57,973 nt of DNA, from NCBI GenBank assembly GCA_050246915.1, contig JBFWVD010000030.1, positions 1 to 57,973 of the forward strand. Reading direction: 5' to 3'. The DNA comes from JBFWVD01 sp050246915 (GTDB lineage: Bacteria; Actinomycetota; Acidimicrobiia; Acidimicrobiales; Ilumatobacteraceae). Shown here piece after piece: positions 8,800-18,004 of this stretch. The notes beneath the pieces were generated by a model. That model had not been told where the DNA came from. It saw nothing but the letters and a program-made list of their open reading frames with translations, and did no database searches. Made by a program: the position numbers and the translations under genes. The stretch's first letter is position 1, and every line of letters begins with the position of its first letter.

Positions 8800-9032
8800 G
8801 GATCCGACTCCTTCTCGTGGTGATCCGGGCGTGTGATCGCGGACAAGCGAACGATGGCGCCCGACCAGGCACACGGGCACTGGCGTTCGCACCGAATGCT
8901 CCTCGAGCGCCTTCCACTCCCAATCATCGACGCCAGAGTCGAAGAATAACATGTGGTGTCGAACAGGTGCAAGGTTGGGCGAATCGCCGGCGCCTCGGTC
9001 GAGCACGCATATCGGGCGCAATCGTTGAAACA

Positions 9033-9062
9033 TTGACTCGCGCGACGAAGACTTGGTACATT
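9033..9062 (+). promoter_or_regulatory. Candidate promoter for the second LLM gene, within the divergent gap
   Basis: TTGACT and TACATT are separated by 18 bases, a vegetative-type promoter facing the monooxygenase that starts at 9201. The surrounding gap (8800-9200) separates it from the divergent SDR operon. I see no gene in that gap, only leader and control DNA. Confidence 0.4.
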
Positions 9063-9200
9063 CACCGACACAGATCAAGCTGACCATCAGGCAGCAGACG
9101 GATGTCCCTTGCTGGGCTTCGCCGAGCCGTGGAACGGTGGAGTCGGAAGGGCAACAGGCGCTCCGGTTCCATTCTCAGCGTTCGTACCAGCGGAGGAATC

Positions 9201-10541
9201 GTGAAGGTATCGTTGTTCATCGAGTTGTCGGTCCCCAAGCCGTGGGGCGACACAACGGAAGCGGACCGGATCAACGAGTCCCTCGTCACGGTCGAGGCCG
9301 CTGACAAGGCCGGCTTCCACGCTGTCTGGGTCACCGAGCACCACTTCCTCGAGGAGTACGCCCACGCGAGCGCGCCCGAAGTGGTGCTGGCGTCGTTGGC
9401 GAGGACGACGAAGAACATCCGCTTGGGCCACGGCATCACCCAGACCATCCCGTTGATCAACCATCCGGCTCGCATCGCCGAACGGGTCTCGACGCTGGAC
9501 ATCGTGTCGGGTGGTCGAGTCGAGTTCGGCACCGGCGAGGGATCATCGGTGTCCGAGCTCGACGGCTTCCAGGTCGACCCCGGTAAGAAGCGAGCCATGT
9601 GGTTGGAAGGGACCAAGGCGGCGATCCGCTGCATGAGCGAGACGCCGTTCCGAGGCATCAAGGGCGAGTTCATCACGATGCCCCCACGCAACGTCGTGCC
9701 CAAGCCGGTCCAGAAGCCGCATCCGCCGGTGTGGGTCGCCTGCACGCAGGATTCGACCATCGATCTGGCCGGTCGGAGTGCGATCGGCGCGCTGAGCTTC
9801 AGCTTGTTCGGACCCGAATCGGCGACCGAACGCGCGGCGAAGTACTACGCGGCCCTCGAGGAGGCCGTGCCGTTCACGAACGTGATCAATCCGAACATCC
9901 TCTTCACCGGCGGCCACCTCGTGTGCGCACCGACGCCCGAGGAGGCCGTGCGTCGAATCGGTCTCAACTCGGGTTTCTTCGGCTTCGGCGCCGCGCACTA
10001 CTACACGGGCCCGACCCACCGCCCGGGCCACGAGGATCTCTGGCAGAGCTACCTCGAGAAGACGGCGAGCGAGGGACAGCTGCTGGCTGCCGACGGACGA
10101 CCGCTCCACGGTGAGCGCGCCGAGTGGGAACGTCTCGCCAGGGCCACCGCCAAGACCTCGCTCGAGGACAGCCCGGTCGGCAACGTCGATCAGGTGCGGC
10201 GGTGGATCGAGCGATTCGAGAGCGCAGGGGCCGACGAGGTCATGTTCTTCCTGAGCGCGTGGAACCTCGAGCACGACCTCGAGACGATCGAGCTCGTCGG
10301 CAAGCACATCCTGCCCGCAGTCATGGAGCGCGATGCCATCCACGTCGCCAAGAAGGCGAAGCGACTGGCCCCCGTCATCGACAAGATCGAGCAACGGCGT
10401 GTGCCCGACGAGTCGCCGTACCCGAATGACTACGAGTTCGGCGGCGTTCCGATCAGCTGGACCGACAAGAAGGTTCATGACGAGATCCACGGTGCCATGC
10501 GAGCAGCATCCGAGCTCCAGAACGCTCACAAGCCCAGCTGA
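9201..10541 (+). CDS. Luciferase-like (LLM class) flavin-dependent monooxygenase
   Basis: A 446-aa luciferase-superfamily protein, distinct from the one at 5857. It begins VKVSLFIELSVPKPWG, has FHAVWVTEHHFLEEY (EHH motif), RLGHGITQTIPLINHPARIAER, RVEFGTGEGSS and a C-terminal extension ending in the PNDYEFGGVPISW region. GGAGG lies four bases before the GTG. It is transcribed alone and divergently from the SDR operon, but two LLM oxygenases flanking one control region suggest a single regulated pathway. The extra C-terminal 60 residues or so are beyond the usual barrel. Flavin source and substrate are unknown. Confidence 0.88.
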   Translation: MKVSLFIELSVPKPWGDTTEADRINESLVTVEAADKAGFHAVWVTEHHFLEEYAHASAPEVVLASLARTTKNIRLGHGITQTIPLINHPARIAERVSTLDIVSGGRVEFGTGEGSSVSELDGFQVDPGKKRAMWLEGTKAAIRCMSETPFRGIKGEFITMPPRNVVPKPVQKPHPPVWVACTQDSTIDLAGRSAIGALSFSLFGPESATERAAKYYAALEEAVPFTNVINPNILFTGGHLVCAPTPEEAVRRIGLNSGFFGFGAAHYYTGPTHRPGHEDLWQSYLEKTASEGQLLAADGRPLHGERAEWERLARATAKTSLEDSPVGNVDQVRRWIERFESAGADEVMFFLSAWNLEHDLETIELVGKHILPAVMERDAIHVAKKAKRLAPVIDKIEQRRVPDESPYPNDYEFGGVPISWTDKKVHDEIHGAMRAASELQNAHKPS

Positions 10542-10586
10542 ACCGACCATCGTTCAGCGAGCTCGACCCCGGCGGGGCGGCGATCC

Positions 10587-11471
10587 TCAGGGCAGTCCGG
10601 CAGCAGCGACCTCGACGGCGAGCCGCACCAGACGGCCGGCCGACCGGCCGTGCGGCCAACCCTCGAACGTCGTCTCCGCCGTGATCATGTACAGCGTCCG
10701 GCCGTCGCTGCCGCCGAGCATCGGGGCCACAGCCCAGAGCGGTTTCGGCAGGGTGATGCGATCGACGACGTCGCCGTCGGCACTGACCCGCAAGAACTCG
10801 CTGGTCGAGTAGCTCCCCGTCCAGACGGCGCCCTCGGCGTCGAGGCACAGGCCATCTGGCGTCGTCACGTTCGCCGCGAACACTCGACGGTCCGTGAGAC
10901 CGCCGTCGCTCGAGATGGAATAGGCCGTGAGACAGTCGCCCATGGTCTCGGCGACGACGAGCGTCCGGCCGTCGGCCGAGATGACCATGCCGTTCGGCAG
11001 CTTCAGGTCGGTCGCGACGATCTCGGTCGTGCCGTCCGGTCGGAACAGCATGATCTCGTCCGCGACGCCGTTCGGGGCACCCGTGCGACCGTAGAGGTCG
11101 AGGTAGGCGAATCCAGCCGCCGACACGACCATGTCGTTCAGGTTCGATCCGTCGGTCAACTCGAGCACCTGCGACTCGCCCGCGGCGTCGTGGCGAACCA
11201 GCTGGGGCAGGCTCACGAGCTCGCCATCGAGCGTCTTGTACTCGCGGCCAACCACGAGCAGCGCGCCGTCAGGCAGGAACCCGAGGCCTGACGGCCGCGC
11301 CAGCTCGAGCTCGACCACCAGGCGTTGGTCGTCGCCCACGCTGTAGACGACGCCGGCCAGCATGTCGCTGAACCACAGCCTGCCGTCGCGCCATCGTGGA
11401 CCTTCCCCGAACAGAAACCCATCGACCACCAGCTCTGGATCTCGGCCGGCCGCACCCTGCAGCCTTGGCAT
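10587..11471 (-). CDS. SMP-30/gluconolactonase-like protein
   Basis: A 294-aa six-bladed beta-propeller of the SMP-30/gluconolaconase/LRE family. Expected metal ligands are visible: Glu in FLFGEGPRWRDG, Asn in DGSNLNDMVVS, Asn in LKLPNGMVIS and Asp in TTPDGLCLDAEG. The family hydrolyses lactones or related esters with a divalent metal. A lactonase is a good partner for the neighbouring Baeyer-Villiger-type oxygenases, which would make lactones (inference). The ATG at 11471 has GAGAGGAAG upstream. It is convergent with the monooxygenase, whose stop is 45 bases away. Confidence 0.88.
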   Translation of the reverse strand: MPRLQGAAGRDPELVVDGFLFGEGPRWRDGRLWFSDMLAGVVYSVGDDQRLVVELELARPSGLGFLPDGALLVVGREYKTLDGELVSLPQLVRHDAAGESQVLELTDGSNLNDMVVSAAGFAYLDLYGRTGAPNGVADEIMLFRPDGTTEIVATDLKLPNGMVISADGRTLVVAETMGDCLTAYSISSDGGLTDRRVFAANVTTPDGLCLDAEGAVWTGSYSTSEFLRVSADGDVVDRITLPKPLWAVAPMLGGSDGRTLYMITAETTFEGWPHGRSAGRLVRLAVEVAAAGLP

Positions 11472-11527
11472 CGAGTCTTCCTCTCGTCGTTCGACAACCA
11501 CTATCGAGACATTAGAGTAGAACAGTT

Positions 11528-11539
11528 GACGTCGACGTC
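11528..11539. promoter_or_regulatory. Perfect 12-bp palindrome upstream of the lactonase gene
   Basis: GACGTCGACGTC is self-complementary and lies 57 bases before the lactonase start, a plausible operator. No adjacent regulator gene identifies its protein. Confidence 0.3.
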
Positions 11540-11671
11540 GGGACTGGTGTCGGACGTACTGTCGGAATTTCGGTGTCACCAGCGATCGTTCGACGTTACT
11601 GTCTGAACACTGACGACACTGGTGCCTTCCGATACCATGCGAAACGTGATGTGCATGCTGCGATCGGCGCC

Positions 11672-12016
11672 ATGAAGCCGTTCGCCGAAGTCGGCAGCCC
11701 GCTGCGAGGACGGCTTTGGCTCGCATCGCCCCAAGTGGTCCCGACCCAGTTCATAGCGTCGGCGAGCATCGCACTGGTCATCACCCGCCGAGCGATGGGG
11801 TTCTTCAACATGACTTCACTCGGTGCTGTCGCCATCGGAGCGCTGCTTCTCAGGTGGATGACCGACGTCCTCGGGACTCGGGACGCTGCGCGGGTCAGGG
11901 CATCGGCCGCCATCGCTTCGGGCGTGGTCGTGCACATTGCGATGCGCTCGCGCGAGCCCGAGTCGTGTTTCGCCTCACGGCCGACGGCCGGGACCACTCG
12001 AGCGTCGACTCCATGA
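11672..12016 (+). CDS. Doubtful small membrane ORF overlapping the permease start
   Basis: A possible 114-aa product with two hydrophobic stretches (FIASASIALVI and TSLGAVAIGALLLRW). I do not recognise it. Its TGA overlaps the ATG of the following permease as ATGA, the usual sign of translational coupling, and that is the main reason to list it. There is no convincing ribosome site at the ATG. The stretch from 11472 to 12012 otherwise holds only the lactonase upstream region, so this could equally be non-coding or a relic. Confidence 0.3.
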   Translation: MKPFAEVGSPLRGRLWLASPQVVPTQFIASASIALVITRRAMGFFNMTSLGAVAIGALLLRWMTDVLGTRDAARVRASAAIASGVVVHIAMRSREPESCFASRPTAGTTRASTP

Positions 12017-12768
12017 ACATCTCTGGGTGGGGCCACCTCTTCGCTGCCGCAGCGGCCATCGGAGCAGGCATCATCAACTCGATCGCAGGCGGGGGGACGC
12101 TGCTCTCGTTCCCCATACTGTCTGCCATCGGTGTGCCGAGCGTCGGAGCCAATGCCACCAGCACGGTCGCCCTCTGCCCCGGACATCTCGGAGGCGTACA
12201 CGCGCAACGCCGCGACCTCGGCGGGCAGTTCCGCGCAGCGCGCAGCAAGACCATCATGGCGACTCTCGGCGGCTTTGCGGGGTCCGTGTGCTTGATCGTG
12301 ACCAGCGACGCCACCTTCCGCAGCATCGTCCCGTATCTCATCGTTGTTGCTGTCGTGCTCCTGACGGCACAAGACCGCATGCGGACGTGGCTGGCACACC
12401 GAGCAAGACCCCACGACCACGGCGTGGCAGAGATCATCGGCCTCTTTCTCGCCGGGCTGTATGGCGGGTACTTCGGAGCTGGCCTCGGGATCATGCTGCT
12501 CGCTGTATTGGGTCTTTTCAGTGACATCACCTTCAACAAGCTCAACGCAATGAAACAAGTGCTCGCGTTTCTCATCAACTCCTCAGCGGCCATCTTCTTG
12601 GCCTTTACCGACAAGGTATCGTGGTCGCTGGTGCTCGTGATGGCCCCGGCTGCGTTGCTCGGCGGAACCATCGGAGGGCGAGTTGTGCGCATCTTGCCGC
12701 CGGCGCGCATGCGACGAGGCGTCATCGTTCTCGGATTGATCGTGGCGACGATCTACTTCGTCAGGTGA
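12013..12768 (+). CDS. TSUP-family (TauE/SafE-like) membrane permease
   Basis: A 251-aa protein rich in transmembrane helices. The N-terminal hairpin contains AAAIGAGIINSIAGGGTLLSFP followed by PSVGANATSTVAL, the first TSUP repeat. The second repeat shows GLFLAGLYGGYFGAGLGIMLL and NKLNAMKQVLAFLINSSAAI. The family exports or imports anions such as sulfite, sulfonates or organic acids. Here it may move a substrate or by-product of the catabolic genes (inference). The C-terminus (LGLIVATIYFVR) looks complete even though an ISL3 remnant begins immediately after its stop. Confidence 0.88.
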   Translation: MNISGWGHLFAAAAAIGAGIINSIAGGGTLLSFPILSAIGVPSVGANATSTVALCPGHLGGVHAQRRDLGGQFRAARSKTIMATLGGFAGSVCLIVTSDATFRSIVPYLIVVAVVLLTAQDRMRTWLAHRARPHDHGVAEIIGLFLAGLYGGYFGAGLGIMLLAVLGLFSDITFNKLNAMKQVLAFLINSSAAIFLAFTDKVSWSLVLVMAPAALLGGTIGGRVVRILPPARMRRGVIVLGLIVATIYFVR

Positions 12769-13259
12769 CGTACCCGTTCAGGTTGGGCCGGCCAGTGGTC
12801 GAAACGATCGATGTGACGATCGAGATCAGCGACAACCCGATCGACGATCGAGCCGACTGTGCGCCACGAGACCCGCAACAGCTCACTCGTGGCCGACTTC
12901 GACGCCTGAGTCACCAACCATGCCACCGTGTCATCGAACGCCCGGGTATGCCCGGCCCCATGACGCTCCCACGGCACCTCGGCGACCACCACCCCATGAA
13001 CCCGACACGACACCCGCGGAGCATCCGCTTCCAACTCGACGCGCACCACACCAAGATCCAACGCCCGCCACCGCCGACGACCACCACCTTGGTCATAGCC
13101 ACCAGCAACCCGACCACACAGCCCACATCGCTGCTTGCCAGGCCGACGACGACGAACCGCCACAACCACCACCTCGGCGGCCTCGTCGAACTCAACCCCC
13201 TCGATCACCGTTCGCCTATCGACACCCACCACCCGCGCCCATACGCTGTTACCCAGCAC
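12753..13259 (-). pseudogene. ISL3-family transposase, 5' remnant
   Basis: A 168-aa reading frame matching only the N-terminal part of an ISL3 transposase: VIEGVEFDEAAEVVVV, the zinc-finger CGLCGRVAGGYDQGG, RVSCRVHGVVVAEVPW, and the helix SATSELLRVSWRTVGSIVDR. Full-length ISL3 transposases are about 400-550 aa and carry a DDE domain, which is missing. The remnant is cut off where it meets the permease gene. It is therefore a decayed fragment marking an old insertion and deletion. Confidence 0.75.
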
Positions 13260-13401
13260 CCCGTCTCCTCCACATCGCAGCCGTCAGACAGCAGCGACCG
13301 TAGAGATCAGACGGGGTGCAACCGCGCACCCACCCACGAACACGTCACAAGAGCCACAAAATTCGATGCTCCTTCGCCCGTCACGGACAGAGCGCGGCGC
13401 C

Positions 13402-14568
13402 TCAGCCTGCGTCGCGCAGCCCGAGGAGAGCCACGTCGGCGGCCGGTCCGCCCGCGCCCTGGACTTCGACCAGGCGGCCGTTGAGACCTGCCCGTTCGGT
13501 GATCGACGACATGTATCCCACCCACTCGTCCAACTCACTGGTGCCACGCTCCAACGGCACCGGTTGGCCGAGCCTGTTGATCAAGCATGGCACGATGTCG
13601 AGGCGCACGGGTTGACCACGAACCAGTCGCGCCAGCGCGATCATGGTCATTCGCGCTTCGGGCGAGAACGGGTACGTCGGGTAGTCCTCGTCGTACTGGA
13701 CCACCGGTCGACCGGACGCCAAGCGGCCGGGAACCCAGCCGATCGAGCGCGTGTGCTCGAACATGGTGGCATCCATGTCGAAGACGAACTGGTTCGCACC
13801 GTGCACGATGGGACGGCCGCGATACATCTGCAGGCCCTTCAAGATGTGCTGATGGTGACCGAAGACGACGTCCGCGCCGGCGTCGATCGCGGCACGCCCC
13901 AGCTCCGTTTCGTAGTCGGCGATCACGACCTCGGTGTTGTGCAGGCCCCAGTGCATGCTGACGATCACTGCGTCCGCCTGCGAGCGAGCATCGGTGACGG
14001 CTGCCGCCAGCATCTCCTTGTCTGCCGGGTCGAGGATCGTCGTCACGGCGACGGGCGGCGTCCCGGGTTGGCCGACCTCTTGCTTGTAGAACGTGTGCAC
14101 GCGCAGTGTGGCGCATCCGGCCCGAGACGCCGTGGCCTCGAAGCCCGGGTAGTAGACGCACGTGAACGCCAGGAACGCCACCTTCATGCCGTTTCGCTCG
14201 ACGATCGCCGGTCGCATCGCCGCGTTCAGATCGGCACCGGCGCCAACGACATCGATCTGCGCCTGATCGAACAGCCTCATGGTGTCGGCGAGTCCGCTGA
14301 ACCCCCCGCCCATGGCGTGGTTGTTCGCCAGGGACATCACGTCGAATCCTGCTGAGACGATGCCCGCGAAGTTGCTGGGGTCGACCTTGGTGATGCACGG
14401 ATCGAGGGGGTGCCGCTCGGGTGAGGTCGAGTAGATCGCCTCGCAGTTCCCGAAGCGCACGTCAGCGGCATCGAGGATCGGCCTGGCACGATCGAATGCA
14501 GAACCCGGATCGGGCCGCTTCAGCACCACGTCACCGACGAGGGCGACGACGACTCCATCCGTGCTCAT
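13402..14568 (-). CDS. CapA-like metallophosphoesterase
   Basis: A 388-aa protein of the CapA / PGA_cap family (calcineurin-like fold). Metal-site motifs in order are VALVGDVV, RFGNCEAIY, SLANNHAMGGG, IVSMHWGLHN, VVFGHHQHIL and IVHGANQFVFD. CapA proteins take part in poly-gamma-glutamate capsule metabolism, but stand-alone members near catabolic genes are common and their substrate is unclear. No signal peptide is seen, so it is probably cytoplasmic. Its ATG overlaps the TGA of the upstream cupin gene by four bases. Confidence 0.88.
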   Translation of the reverse strand: MSTDGVVVALVGDVVLKRPDPGSAFDRARPILDAADVRFGNCEAIYSTSPERHPLDPCITKVDPSNFAGIVSAGFDVMSLANNHAMGGGFSGLADTMRLFDQAQIDVVGAGADLNAAMRPAIVERNGMKVAFLAFTCVYYPGFEATASRAGCATLRVHTFYKQEVGQPGTPPVAVTTILDPADKEMLAAAVTDARSQADAVIVSMHWGLHNTEVVIADYETELGRAAIDAGADVVFGHHQHILKGLQMYRGRPIVHGANQFVFDMDATMFEHTRSIGWVPGRLASGRPVVQYDEDYPTYPFSPEARMTMIALARLVRGQPVRLDIVPCLINRLGQPVPLERGTSELDEWVGYMSSITERAGLNGRLVEVQGAGGPAADVALLGLRDAG

Positions 14569-14990
14569 GAGCTCTTCTTCCGACGAACGAGCTCTGCCTT
14601 GGAGACGACCATGGTCTGATGCGCCGGCCGGAACACGAGGAACGTCAGCCCCTCCGGACCGGCCTCGAACGCATACAGGGTCATCTTGGGGACGAACACG
14701 GACGACCCGACGGCGAAGACCTGGCTTCCGAACCTGATCTCCCCGGCGGTGACGACCATGATCTCGTCCTCGTCGTGCGCGTGCGCCGCAACCTTGGCGC
14801 CGGGTCCGAACCGGTTCTCGGCGAGCCGCGGCGCACCCGGGCCGCCTTCGTGATGGACGAACGACGCGCTCTCGAGGTCGATGTCAGGCATCTGGTCGAC
14901 CGCACGTTGCAGCTCGGGCGAGCCTGCGAGCCGGTCGGCGATCGAGACGAACGTGCGCTCCTCGGCGCGGACGAACTTGATGGCACCCAT
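14565..14990 (-). CDS. Cupin-domain protein
   Basis: A 141-aa single-domain cupin. The first motif reads RFGPGAKVAAHAHDEDEIMVVTAGEIRFG (split by eye into GxxxxxHxH and the following Glu) and the second holds VFVPKMTLYAFEAGPEGLTFL. The His/His/Glu metal ligands are present in motif 1, but the usual histidine of motif 2 is not obvious. It may be a dioxygenase, isomerase or ligand-binding protein. It is translationally coupled to the CapA-like gene and lies 84 bases downstream of the decarboxylase-like gene, so the three form an operon. Confidence 0.85.
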   Translation of the reverse strand: MGAIKFVRAEERTFVSIADRLAGSPELQRAVDQMPDIDLESASFVHHEGGPGAPRLAENRFGPGAKVAAHAHDEDEIMVVTAGEIRFGSQVFAVGSSVFVPKMTLYAFEAGPEGLTFLVFRPAHQTMVVSKAELVRRKKSS

Positions 14991-15074
14991 CGCGACTCGT
15001 TCCTCCAGTGGTCGACAGTGGTTGGTGAGCTGATCGACGTCGACCAGCTCAGCCGGTCGCCGCAGTGCGGTGCA

Positions 15075-16064
15075 TCAGGATTGACCTGCTGCCGGGCGGC
15101 TCGCGGTTGCGTAGCCCGCACCCGTCATGTGCGTCGCATATCGGAACTCGAGGAGCGGGAGCGAGGCAAGTCGATTCACCACGTGGTACTGCGTCGGCAT
15201 GTCCTCCCATCTCGCCTCGTTGAAGCGAAACGAACCGGTGCCGCGACGCACGAAGACCGGGTGCTCTGGCGCGGTCACCGGCTTGACCGGCGATTCGGGC
15301 GACTGATCTCCTTCGGCCTTCCAGTAGTCACTGGAGACCTTCCAGTACTCGGCCATCTTGTTCGTGATCAGCCTGCTGACATCTGCTCCAGGTGAGGAGT
15401 ATCCCTGCGGAACGTACTTGTAGACGAAGACGGTTGCCCGCAGGTGATCGGCGAGTCGTTCGTCTTCAGGCGCCAAGTCCGTCAGGTCGAGATGGCGCCC
15501 TTCGTCGAGGTTATCGACCCTCATGTCGAAGAACCTGAAACCGTTCCAGCTTCCCTGCACTTCGTATGCCGAGGGACCGCGAGGAATCGCTGCCGTGAAA
15601 TCCGCCCACAGGGCGGCGTAGCCGAGCTCCTCGCGGTTGGAGATCGCGTTGTCGGGTCGGTTGTGCCACATCGCCGGCCCGTAGACGCCGCGGATCGGCT
15701 CGCCATCTCGAACCGAGACGACGTTGGGGATCCTCAGGATCAAGTCGTTGTAGGGAAGTCCGGCCAGCCAATAGCAGTTGTGCACGGTCATGAGCCGAGC
15801 ATCGAGCTCCGGCTCACCGTCGAGCTCGAGACCTGGGGGCAACAGCTTGGCGAGCTCTTTCGCATCGGTGAGCGCGATCACCCTGGTGATCGTGGTCGAC
15901 GTCCGACGCCCAAATGCCGACTTGCTCATCGGCACGTTCCGCGGACCAGGGGCCCGCCCGTAACCAAGCGGCATCCGATACGTGGCCTTCGCCAACTCCG
16001 GCATCGAGGCTTGCTGCGCGAGCCACGCTTCATCCTTCTCGATCCAGCGATCGTCTGAGGTCAT
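15075..16064 (-). CDS. Acetoacetate decarboxylase-fold protein, catalytic lysine absent
   Basis: A 329-aa protein. The core resembles acetoacetate decarboxylase: TRVIALTDAKELAKLLPPGLEL, a middle LRIPNVVSVRDG, and AMWHNRPDNAISNREELGY. In the true enzyme GREL-G-(Y/F)PK carries the Schiff-base lysine; here the sequence continues AALWADF with no lysine. It may catalyse a different reaction, as several lysine-less members of the fold do, or act on a beta-keto acid by another mechanism. It is the first gene of the decarboxylase/cupin/CapA operon and has its own vegetative-type promoter. Confidence 0.75.
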   Translation of the reverse strand: MTSDDRWIEKDEAWLAQQASMPELAKATYRMPLGYGRAPGPRNVPMSKSAFGRRTSTTITRVIALTDAKELAKLLPPGLELDGEPELDARLMTVHNCYWLAGLPYNDLILRIPNVVSVRDGEPIRGVYGPAMWHNRPDNAISNREELGYAALWADFTAAIPRGPSAYEVQGSWNGFRFFDMRVDNLDEGRHLDLTDLAPEDERLADHLRATVFVYKYVPQGYSSPGADVSRLITNKMAEYWKVSSDYWKAEGDQSPESPVKPVTAPEHPVFVRRGTGSFRFNEARWEDMPTQYHVVNRLASLPLLEFRYATHMTGAGYATASRPAAGQS

Positions 16065-16141
16065 CGAGATCCTTTCCCATCGGGTTCACGCCAGCACACC
16101 AACCGCGTTCTGATGCCCCCGCATTGATTCGGCCGACGGCA

Positions 16142-16171
16142 AACTAACCCGACCAAATCTGCATTGTCAAG
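16142..16171 (-). promoter_or_regulatory. Vegetative-type promoter for the decarboxylase-like operon
   Basis: On the minus strand TTGACA (16171-16166) is followed after 17-18 bases by TTAGTT/TAGTTT. The box lies about 80 bases before the start at 16064. This is the best consensus-like promoter in the window. Confidence 0.5.
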
Positions 16172-16517
16172 AAATCGACATCAACGTCGAGAGGCTCCCA
16201 CCCGTTGGAAGTGCCGAGCGTCCATATGCCGCCGACGCACATCGAGACCTCCGGTCAAGGGTGTGGGTTCGGAGAACCGCGACGAGGTCGGACCCGTGGA
16301 GATCCCCTCGGATCGTGGAGGCATCTGTCGGCGGCCATGAGATCCTGCCCATAGGCGGCCACGAAACTGCCCGTTGGTGGCCAACGGTTCTGCCCACTGG
16401 CGGTCAGTGGTTCTGCCCTCGTTGAAGTTCCTTGCTGCTGCGCGCATCCGCGCCGGTGGTGTCCCTCCCGGTTCGACTGGTTGTCGCCAGACATGCCAGC
16501 CGACCGGAAGGGACAAG

Positions 16518-18004
16518 TTGAAGTCTTACGAGGAGATCATGGAAATCCTGGAAGCGTTCGCGTTGACGAACAGCTATCGGGCTGCCGGCGAACTCGCGGG
16601 TTGCTCTCATCACACGGTCGAGCACTACGTGACGATGCGCGATCAAGGCTTGTTACCCGACGGTCAGACGCCGGTGGAGCGACCGAAGTTGATCGATGGG
16701 TTCATGCCCAAGATCGAGGAATGGGTCGAACGATCCAACGGCAAGATCCGCGGTGATGTCGTGTTCGACCGATTGGTCGGGCTCGGCTTCGAGGGTTCTG
16801 ACCGGACCACGCGTCGGGCGCTCGCGAGCGTGAAGATGAACTGGCGTGCCGGCCGCCGGCGCTTCTATCGACCGTGGGTCGTCGAGCCGGGGATGTGGGC
16901 CCAGTGGGACTGGGGGCACGGCCCGACCATCGGTGGCCGGCAGACGTATCTGTTCTGCGCGTGGCACGCCTGGTGTCGGTTCCGGGTCGTGTTACCGGTG
17001 TGGGACCGCACGTTGCCAACCATCATCGCGTGCCTGGACAGGTCGATGCGGGTGTTCGGTGGTGTGCCGACGTATTGGTTGACGGACAACGAACGCGTGT
17101 CGACCGGACATGTCGCCGGGATCGCGGTTCGCCATCCGATGATCGTCGCTGTCGGCCGCCACTACGGGGTCACGGTGACGACGTGCGTCCCCGCGGACCC
17201 TGAGACCAAGGGCGGTGTCGAACGCACCGTTCAGATCGCCAAGGCGGATCTGGTCCCGACCGACACCAATCTGCGCGACGACTACGCGTCGTGGGCCGAA
17301 CTCGTTGAGGCATGCGAAGCGTTCATGTTGAAGGTCAACGGACGCGTGCATCGGGTCACCCGTCGAGCACCGCTCGAGATGCTCGCCGAGGAACAGCAGC
17401 GGTTGCATCGCCTGCCCGACGCGGCGTTCACGGCGGCATTCGGTGAGACGCGCAGCGTGACCCGGACGGCGACCATCTCGTTCGGTGGTGTGACCTACTC
17501 AGTCCCGCACACGCTGATCGATCAAGTGGTGTGGGTCCGTGTCGATGGCGACGAGATCGTCGCGACCCACATCGCCGGGCCAGGAGCGGTTGAGGTTGCC
17601 CGACACCTGCGATCCACGCCAGGCAACCCGCGCATCGATGACGCTCACTACCCGCCACGACCGGCCGGCGCGTTGGCCCGCGAACCACGACCGGGCAATG
17701 CTGCCGAAGCCGAGTTCTTGGCGCTCGGTGACGGCGCACGGATGTGGCTCGTCGAGCCGCCGCAGCGGGCACGTCGCGGGTCAAAGTGAAGATGGCCGAA
17801 GCGGTGCAGCTCTCGCTGCTGCACGGTGTCGACAGAGTCGACTGGGCGCTCGGTCACGCCGCCAGCTTCGAACGGTTCAGTGACGGTGACCTCGCCTCGA
17901 TCCTCGCCGCGCACCCGGTCGGGCAACGACGACGTGCGGCCGATGTCCACTCGATGCAACCCTCCACGCGGGCGTGGGAATCCTTCGGTGAGGTCGCATC
18001 ATGA
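16518..18004 (+). pseudogene. istA: IS21 transposase IstA, frameshifted
   Basis: The frame from a TTG at 16518 (AGGGA just upstream) encodes an HTH (AFALTNSYRAAGELAGCS) and the DDE integrase core (MWAQWDWGHGPTIGG, YWLTDNERVSTG, DPETKGGVERTVQ). It stops early at 17789. The expected C-terminal section (RVKVKMAEAVQLSLLHGVD) continues in another frame to 18004, where TGA overlaps the istB ATG. A single base is missing near 17756, after the codons for LVE. Homologues read through this point, so the copy is probably inactive unless the base is a sequencing error. Confidence 0.8.

Noticed and set aside
12769..13484. Plus-strand open frame over the ISL3 remnant
   Set aside because: Composition is His/Pro/Thr-rich shadow sequence, while the minus strand has the zinc-finger transposase.
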